DNA of 9,296 nucleotides from Campylobacteraceae bacterium. Lineage in GTDB: Bacteria > Campylobacterota > Campylobacteria > Campylobacterales > Campylobacteraceae. The notes beneath the pieces were generated by a model. It did no database searches and was not told the origin of the DNA. It saw nothing but the letters and a program-made list of their open reading frames with translations. This document shows, one piece after another, positions 4,078-9,296 of this stretch (the stretch's first letter is position 1; every line of letters begins with the position of its first letter). The DNA lies in contig JAITNC010000127.1 of NCBI GenBank assembly GCA_031290675.1, forward strand, positions 1 through 9,296. Reading direction: 5' to 3'. The position numbers and the translations under genes were made by a program.

Positions 4078-7000
4078 TTATTTCACTGTCAATTTTGATA
4101 CACTGCTGCCTATGGAGAAATATGACGGATTGTACATAGACTCAACATACGGCGGCGGCACGGCGTACGTTCCCGGACTTACCGCACGAGCGAGATAAAC
4201 AAGCGTGGCGGGGTTGTACTTACCCACATCTATAGCCGCTATATATCTGTCATCTCTGAACTCTTGATGTATGATAGTCGTGCTCGCGGCTTGTTTTATA
4301 AGCTCTTGATTTGTGCTCATCGCTTCGCTGTTTTGCAGGCTGACACTGCTGTGGCCTAAGTTTTGGTTTTCAAGCTCCAATCCCGCAGGCAAGAGGTCTA
4401 CCACAAGTGCGTCCGGAAGCCTGTTTAGGCTTGTCGTAACGTTCAAAACTACGATGATTAAATCGCCGCTTTTTAGCTCGCCCAAAGTCGTGCTTTTACC
4501 CTCAAGCGTGTAGTAGCTCCTCGTGATGTTCACGTTGTTTGAGGAAGGTTTTGGGGCGGATTTTGGATAGCCGATGATATCTACGGAGGCGAAAAGCGTT
4601 TGCTCGCCCGTGTTTTTGATACTTTGGATAGCGTCAAGTGCGGTAAAATCAAGATTTCTCACGAACGCTTTTTTCACATCTTTGATGCTCTCTTTTTTGC
4701 CCTTGGCGTCTATGACCGCCTCCCAATCAGGCTCGTTGGAGTTTATAAAATGTCTGCCCGCCAAAAAGATAGCGTTTCGCTCTTGCGTTGAGAAATATCT
4801 CTGCGTTTTTATCTGCTCCGAGAGGCTTAGGAGGATTTTTGTCCGCTCATTTGGCAAGAGGTCATACTCATACAAAAGCGACAGTATCAAAGCTCTGTTT
4901 CTGAGCGGACTTCCGTAGTCGCCGTACCACCTGCGGGCAGTATCATTTTCAGCTGAAAATGCGATAGCTTGTTTGAACAGCTCGCCAGAGCGTTCATTGT
5001 CGCCCATAAGTTTCAAAGCTATGCCCAGCTGGAGAGTGGCAAGCGAGGATTGTCTGTTGTCCGCCGCATCGTAGAGCCTTCTTAAGTTGCCAAGGCTCGC
5101 TTTTTGCTCTTTTGCCAAGACAAACGCCGCATAACTTTTGATGGCAAATTCTGTATAGCTTGGGCTGTCGCTATATTCATCGCTGAAACTGCCCGTGTTG
5201 AGATAATACTGAAGTCTGCCGATGGCGTTTTGCAGGGCGTTTTGCGGCACATAGTAACCCTGCTCTTTGGCTCTTAACAAAAAGTCCGTTACGTAGACGC
5301 TAGCCCAATACGCTTCACTGCTCTCGCTGTCCCAAAACCCGAAAGCGCCGTTTGGTTTTTGCATACCAAGCAGTCTTTCTATCCCTTTTTCTACATTTTT
5401 GCGCCTCTCCTCATCGCTTGAAGTGTTGATGCCAAGCGAGCGTAACTGCTCTGATGAGGTGTAGATGAAAGGATACACGCCGCTCGTCGTCTGCTCAACG
5501 CAGCCGTAAGGGTAAGCGAACAAATCGCGAACTGCCTCGGACAACCCAAGCGGAGGTACGGCTGTGAGCGAGATGCGAGCTTCTATCGTGCGTTCGTCAA
5601 GTTTGTTGTAGCCTTTTTCAAATTCGCCGGATTTTATCACTGCGTTTTTCTCAAGCGTTTTGAAAAATGCGAAACTCTCAGCCGGATACGGCGCTCTTAC
5701 GCCTATCGTCCATTTTCTCTCTATCGCTGCTTTTTTGCCGCTCTCATCGGCGATACCGCTTACGTTGATGAGTACATCGCCGTTGCCAAAACCGCTTTTG
5801 GCGGATATAGGTATATAGATGACTTTTTTCTGCTTGTCGGCTATAGATATTTGCTGCTCCTCTTTGCCCTCAAAGTACAAAAGTCCTGTAGTTTTTATGC
5901 TTACTTTTAGTTTTTGCTCCAAGCCTGAGAGGTTGTTGAGGTCAAGCGTCAAAGTGCTTTTATCGCCGCCCGCCAAAAATCTTGGGTGGTTTAACTCAGC
6001 TATGAGAGGAGAAGCCACGACAGCCTTCACTTCGGCACTTCCATAATCCTCCTCGCTCCAGACCTGCGTCATAAAACGAAGTTCGCCGTTAAAATCAGGA
6101 ATAACAACCGAAACATCAGCTTCGCCGTTCTCATCTAACGTTACAGGCTCCGACTGCAAAGCCACCAATAGTATCTTTGTAACAGGTTTTTTGCCCGCTT
6201 TTGAGAGCGCCGTATCGCCGCCAAACTTCAACGCCGCACTCTTGCCGCTGCCTTCTATTAGGTTGCCGTACACATCAAAAATATCAACATTGAACCATCT
6301 TTTCGCAAAAAACGCATTAAACGGATTTGGCGTTTTGAAGTCCGTGATATTTAAGATACCGCTGTCTACGGCGGAGAGTATCGCTGTAAATTTTTTGCCC
6401 TTTTGTTTTTGAGTGATATTGGCTTTGAGATGGACGCTCAGGCGCTGTTTTGGCTCTATTTTGGCAGGGAGAGTTATGTTTATATCTATCTTTCTATCAT
6501 CTCTGAAAAGCGGCAAATGCAGCATTCCCAGAGCTCTTTTTGGCGTTGAGTGCAAGTTCTTGCTGCCGCCTCTTATCACGACCGCACTTATATAGATGTC
6601 GTGGCTCGTCCACTCTTTGCTCACGGGTATATCAAATGTGCCGCCATCTTTGCCGACATTTATGTTTTTCCACCACAAAATGCCTTTGTTTGACTCCACC
6701 AACAAGTAGCCGCCCCCGCCTTCAGGCGACTCTACGCTCACTTTGGCGACATCTCCCGCCTTGTAGCTTGGCTTGTCTATCTTGAGTTTGACCTGCTCAG
6801 GTCTTGCGCCGCCGCCGCTACTGCTGTCCTGCCAACTGTATCCTGCCCAAAAACGAACACTGCTGATAGCCCCCGTGTCTTTGTCCTCAACCTCAACGAC
6901 GTAAGAACCCCACTCCACGTTGAAGCCGACAACTGCGCTTTTGCCCTTCGCTACAGACACATCAACGCTCTCCATAGATATATCTTTTTGGTGATAGTTA

Positions 7001-9045
7001 TATTTCCAATCGCCGTCGCTGTAATACCAAAAATAATCCCTTCTCTCTTTTATCAAAGTTACGCGAAGGTTGTTTTTGGCGAGCCGTTCGCCGTCTTTGT
7101 TTGTAAAAACTATCTCAAATTCGGCTTTGCTGTTATCATCAACAGAAAATTCGCTCTCGTACCTGTTTGTTTTGTAGTTGTAAATCTCTTTTTTGCCAAA
7201 ATTTGGTTTGATGGCGGGAAGCTCGGTATTTGGCCAGACAGCCTGCGTGAAAGTCCTCGTTACGGGGCGTCCGCCGCTCTCCATAAGGCTCGCTTCAAAC
7301 AGAACATTGATAGGTGAGCCGATACTGCTGTAAGAGTTGCTTATCTCTATTTTCGCCGTTCCATTCTCATCAAGCGTGGTGTCTATAGAGCCAAATTCTC
7401 TGTCCAAATCATTTTCTCTGACCGAACCAAAATAAAACCCGCTCAAAGATGAGAGTGCGTTTCTAAGTGCTCTTGAGTAGGTATTTCCGATGAGTTTGTT
7501 GCCACCCGCACTCGCGCCGTAAAGGTATTTGCCGTACACATTGAAGACGACATTTTGCGTTTTGAGCAGAGGCGTTTCGCTGGCGTTTACCTCTATCGCC
7601 ATCTTTTCAGGCATAAAATCCTCAACCCTGAAGTAGTAAAAACGCTCGCTGTTGTCGCCAAGGTCAAATTTCAGCTTCCACGTGCCCGTAGGGGCGTTTT
7701 CGGGCAGTTCAAATGAATACTGATAAAAGCCCTCTTTGCCTTGCCATGTGAATGAGCGGGCTATTTTATTGTCGGCTTGTATGATGTCCACTTTGAGCGG
7801 TTGTTCCGTGATCGCCTTGCCGTCGCTATCTCTCAAAATGGCGTTCACAAAGACTTTCTCGCCTGAGCGGTACAAATCTCTGGGTCCAAAAGCGAAAAGC
7901 GTTTTGTCAAAATTTTGAGCACCTGAGAGGCTAAACTCCGCAAGGTCTAACGCGCCGATATTTAGAGAAATAAAGCTTATTTTTTCGCCGCTTTGAGCTA
8001 TGAGGGCTTTGGGTTTTTCGCCCCCTGCGGTGTACGGCAGTTTCAGGTAGCCTCTCACATTTGTCTGTTTTTCAGTGAGTATCTTGCCGCTTTCATCTAA
8101 AAGTTTGATATTGACATTTGGCAGCATAGCGCCGTTTACGAGGCTTTGCGTAAATATCTCATACCCCTCTTTCGTTTTGTGTGTTATGACGCCTACGTCC
8201 GTAACGGAAAATATAGTCGCAGGCATAAAGTAGTCTTCATAGTATACGCCCGGGCGTTTCATAAGTGCTATATAAATGCCGCTGGGCTGCAGCTCTTTGA
8301 TGTTTTTGATAGGAAGTATCACGCTCTCTCTGGCATTTTTTTTGGGGTTAAGGTCAAATCTGCCCGAATAGACAAGTTTCGCCCCTTTTTTTATCAAACC
8401 GTCAGCGTAATACGTATATATGGAGGATTTGCCGAAAAGATGATTTAAAGTGTTTGGCAGATTTTGCAAGTCAATGCGAAAAAAGTCCACATCAACGGCG
8501 TTCACGTTCAGCGTAGTTACAGGAATACCGTCCACAAAGTCGGAAGAGAGCAGCGACGATGACGAGCTGAAACCTACACTCGGGCGGATATCTTTTGTCG
8601 TGATATACGTGCTGTAGTCGCCCTCCCACTCAAGGCTTTTGCCTGCGATATTTTTTATTTTTGGGATAGATGTTTTGCCGATAAACACATCGTATCTTGT
8701 GTTTGGCTCAAGATATTTGAAGTATATCTCCAGCTTGTTTTTGGAAAGCTCCCACGAACCGTCCGCTTTTTTGCTTTTATTTGTATTTTGGACGTTGATA
8801 AAACTGTCCAGATTTTTACTGCCCGCTAAAGGCGTAGAAAATGTGATGACAAGTGTACTCGCACCGTCTATGGTCATTTCTGAGATATCAAGAATGTAAA
8901 AATTTTTGTCTTTGTAGCGTTCTTGCTCCAGTTGTGAACTGTTTTGCGCAGTTACGACAGTGCCGTTGTTTGGTGCGGCGCAAAGAGAAACAGCAGTGAG
9001 AGCCGCGCTGAAAATAAAAATCCTGAGTAGGCGAAAAAACTTCAT
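4078..9045 (-). CDS. Bacterial alpha-2-macroglobulin, thioester-containing (YfhM/ECAM-like)
   Basis: This 1655-residue secreted protein is close to the length of E. coli YfhM. Family role: a periplasmic broad-range protease trap that binds attackers covalently through an internal thioester. Seen: an N-terminal signal (basic MKFFRLLR, then a hydrophobic stretch to about residue 24); an MG2-like segment with DLYRSGE at 390-396; an MG3-like segment with GASAGG at 510-515; a Gly/Ser-rich stretch around 741-746 leading into a bait-region-type domain (KPSYKAGD, 758-765); the A2M core around 940-1040 (DENG at 971); the thioester C1182-V-E-Q1185 in YPYGCVEQTT; an alpha-toroid thioester domain to about 1430; and a terminal domain from about 1505 with the family motif YVESMYNPSY. 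The ATG at 9045 sits 5 nt from AAAAGGGG. It is first in a unit with the PBP1C gene. Cys22 lies near the signal cleavage point, but Leu21 makes it a poor lipobox, so it may be soluble rather than lipid-anchored. The family assignment is firm. Confidence 0.95.
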   Translation of the reverse strand: MKFFRLLRIFIFSAALTAVSLCAAPNNGTVVTAQNSSQLEQERYKDKNFYILDISEMTIDGASTLVITFSTPLAGSKNLDSFINVQNTNKSKKADGSWELSKNKLEIYFKYLEPNTRYDVFIGKTSIPKIKNIAGKSLEWEGDYSTYITTKDIRPSVGFSSSSSLLSSDFVDGIPVTTLNVNAVDVDFFRIDLQNLPNTLNHLFGKSSIYTYYADGLIKKGAKLVYSGRFDLNPKKNARESVILPIKNIKELQPSGIYIALMKRPGVYYEDYFMPATIFSVTDVGVITHKTKEGYEIFTQSLVNGAMLPNVNIKLLDESGKILTEKQTNVRGYLKLPYTAGGEKPKALIAQSGEKISFISLNIGALDLAEFSLSGAQNFDKTLFAFGPRDLYRSGEKVFVNAILRDSDGKAITEQPLKVDIIQADNKIARSFTWQGKEGFYQYSFELPENAPTGTWKLKFDLGDNSERFYYFRVEDFMPEKMAIEVNASETPLLKTQNVVFNVYGKYLYGASAGGNKLIGNTYSRALRNALSSLSGFYFGSVRENDLDREFGSIDTTLDENGTAKIEISNSYSSIGSPINVLFEASLMESGGRPVTRTFTQAVWPNTELPAIKPNFGKKEIYNYKTNRYESEFSVDDNSKAEFEIVFTNKDGERLAKNNLRVTLIKERRDYFWYYSDGDWKYNYHQKDISMESVDVSVAKGKSAVVGFNVEWGSYVVEVEDKDTGAISSVRFWAGYSWQDSSSGGGARPEQVKLKIDKPSYKAGDVAKVSVESPEGGGGYLLVESNKGILWWKNINVGKDGGTFDIPVSKEWTSHDIYISAVVIRGGSKNLHSTPKRALGMLHLPLFRDDRKIDINITLPAKIEPKQRLSVHLKANITQKQKGKKFTAILSAVDSGILNITDFKTPNPFNAFFAKRWFNVDIFDVYGNLIEGSGKSAALKFGGDTALSKAGKKPVTKILLVALQSEPVTLDENGEADVSVVIPDFNGELRFMTQVWSEEDYGSAEVKAVVASPLIAELNHPRFLAGGDKSTLTLDLNNLSGLEQKLKVSIKTTGLLYFEGKEEQQISIADKQKKVIYIPISAKSGFGNGDVLINVSGIADESGKKAAIERKWTIGVRAPYPAESFAFFKTLEKNAVIKSGEFEKGYNKLDERTIEARISLTAVPPLGLSEAVRDLFAYPYGCVEQTTSGVYPFIYTSSEQLRSLGINTSSDEERRKNVEKGIERLLGMQKPNGAFGFWDSESSEAYWASVYVTDFLLRAKEQGYYVPQNALQNAIGRLQYYLNTGSFSDEYSDSPSYTEFAIKSYAAFVLAKEQKASLGNLRRLYDAADNRQSSLATLQLGIALKLMGDNERSGELFKQAIAFSAENDTARRWYGDYGSPLRNRALILSLLYEYDLLPNERTKILLSLSEQIKTQRYFSTQERNAIFLAGRHFINSNEPDWEAVIDAKGKKESIKDVKKAFVRNLDFTALDAIQSIKNTGEQTLFASVDIIGYPKSAPKPSSNNVNITRSYYTLEGKSTTLGELKSGDLIIVVLNVTTSLNRLPDALVVDLLPAGLELENQNLGHSSVSLQNSEAMSTNQELIKQAASTTIIHQEFRDDRYIAAIDVGKYNPATLVYLARAVSPGTYAVPPPYVESMYNPSYFSIGSSVSKLTVK

Positions 9046-9050
9046 AGAAA

Positions 9051-9058
9051 CCCCTTTT
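9051..9058 (-). promoter_or_regulatory. Ribosome binding site of the macroglobulin gene
   Basis: AAAAGGGG on the minus strand is separated from the ATG at 9045 by 5 nt (TTTCT). It fixes the chosen start, which is also the one that gives a proper signal peptide. Confidence 0.7.
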
Positions 9059-9079
9059 GTTAAGTGTGAAAACTTAATG

Positions 9080-9085
9080 ATATTA
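9080..9085 (-). promoter_or_regulatory. Possible -10 (TAATAT) for the macroglobulin/pbpC unit
   Basis: On the minus strand TAATAT lies about 35 nt upstream of the macroglobulin ATG, in the 117-nt divergent spacer. The region is so AT-rich that several hexamers could serve, and no -35 box stands out. A promoter must lie in or near this spacer because the gene heads the unit, but the exact hexamer is a guess. Confidence 0.25.
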
Positions 9086-9127
9086 TTAATTCTTTTAAAG
9101 ATTAATAAAAATTACAATTAATTTCAA

Positions 9128-9133
9128 TATAAT
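9128..9133 (+). promoter_or_regulatory. -10 box (TATAAT) of the DUF502-like gene
   Basis: A perfect TATAAT ends 29 nt before the ATG at 9163, inside a very AT-rich spacer with T-rich stretches upstream. No convincing -35 hexamer is present at normal spacing. This would suit a sigma factor that relies on the -10 region and upstream AT periodicity, as reported for Campylobacter-type sigma70. Confidence 0.55.
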
Positions 9134-9162
9134 TTTATTTTCACAATCACAAGGAGCAAAGT

Positions 9163-9296
9163 ATGAGCCTCGTCATAAAGCATTTTATAGAAAAAATACT
9201 TCAGGGAATTTTTTGGCTTTTGCCCATTGGGGCGGTCATTTTTATCGTTTTTTGGCTATACGGCAAAGTAGACGCCATCACACGCAAGATTTTTGA
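9163..9296 (+). CDS. DUF502-like membrane protein, 5' end only
   Basis: The first 44 codons run off the window edge. The visible peptide begins MSLVIKHFIEKILQGIFWLL, then has PIGAVIFIVFWLYGKVDAI. This is one strongly hydrophobic membrane segment (about residues 14-34) with a Leu-Leu-Pro-hydrophobic pattern followed by a short polar turn, the typical start of DUF502 membrane proteins. Their function is poorly defined. The ATG is preceded by AAGGAG at 9151-9156 with 6 nt spacing, and a TATAAT box lies about 30 nt upstream. The gene is divergent from the macroglobulin/PBP1C unit. The family call rests on only 44 residues and could be wrong, but that it is a real gene start is well supported by the ribosome site and the promoter. 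Confidence 0.68.
   Translation, partial: MSLVIKHFIEKILQGIFWLLPIGAVIFIVFWLYGKVDAITRKIF

Noticed and set aside
9112..9117. TTACAA as a -35 box for the TATAAT at 9128
   Set aside because: The spacing is only 10 nt, far from the usual 16 to 18 nt.

Overview
The window reads as a piece of a Gram-negative (diderm) bacterial chromosome. Coding GC is moderate, spacers are AT-rich, one start is TTG, and the cargo is a periplasmic alpha-2-macroglobulin plus penicillin-binding protein 1C pair that needs an outer membrane and periplasm. A Campylobacterota-like host is my tentative guess, from the T-rich spacer style with an isolated TATAAT box. Nothing here proves the phylum.

Layout. Positions 1 to about 1700 are gene-poor and packed with short palindromic repeats. 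I distinguish family A (TCATTGCGAG/GGCAATCCAC type), family B (two tandem hairpins, CCCCTCC/GGAGGGG then GTCC/GGAC) and family C (ATCGT/ACGAT type). Family A copies always occur as a left arm followed by an inverted right arm, making three composite inverted units (1-222, 319-595, 1207-1353). Inside this island is the wreck of a HI1419/HI1420-type toxin-antitoxin locus. It consists of a fragment of one antitoxin copy (628-693), the C-terminal 40 codons of a toxin (725-847) and one intact antitoxin gene (840-1163). The island ends in a roughly 140-nt imperfect palindrome (1551-1691) just beyond the stop of the next gene.

From 1709 to 9045 on the minus strand lies a two-gene unit transcribed from right to left. 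The first gene is a 1655-residue bacterial alpha-2-macroglobulin with an intact CVEQ thioester motif. It is followed, after a 47-nt gap holding a hairpin, by a 773-residue penicillin-binding protein 1C starting at TTG. This pairing is the established periplasmic defence and repair module: the macroglobulin is thought to trap attacking proteases and PBP1C to patch peptidoglycan. Gene order, domain content and lengths are conventional.

At the right edge a divergent gene starts at 9163 (+) behind a TATAAT box and an AAGGAG ribosome site. Its first 44 residues resemble the membrane-anchored DUF502 family.

I do not see a clearly new multi-gene system. The parts most worth a second look are the repeat architecture, the degraded toxin-antitoxin locus and the large palindrome downstream of pbpC.
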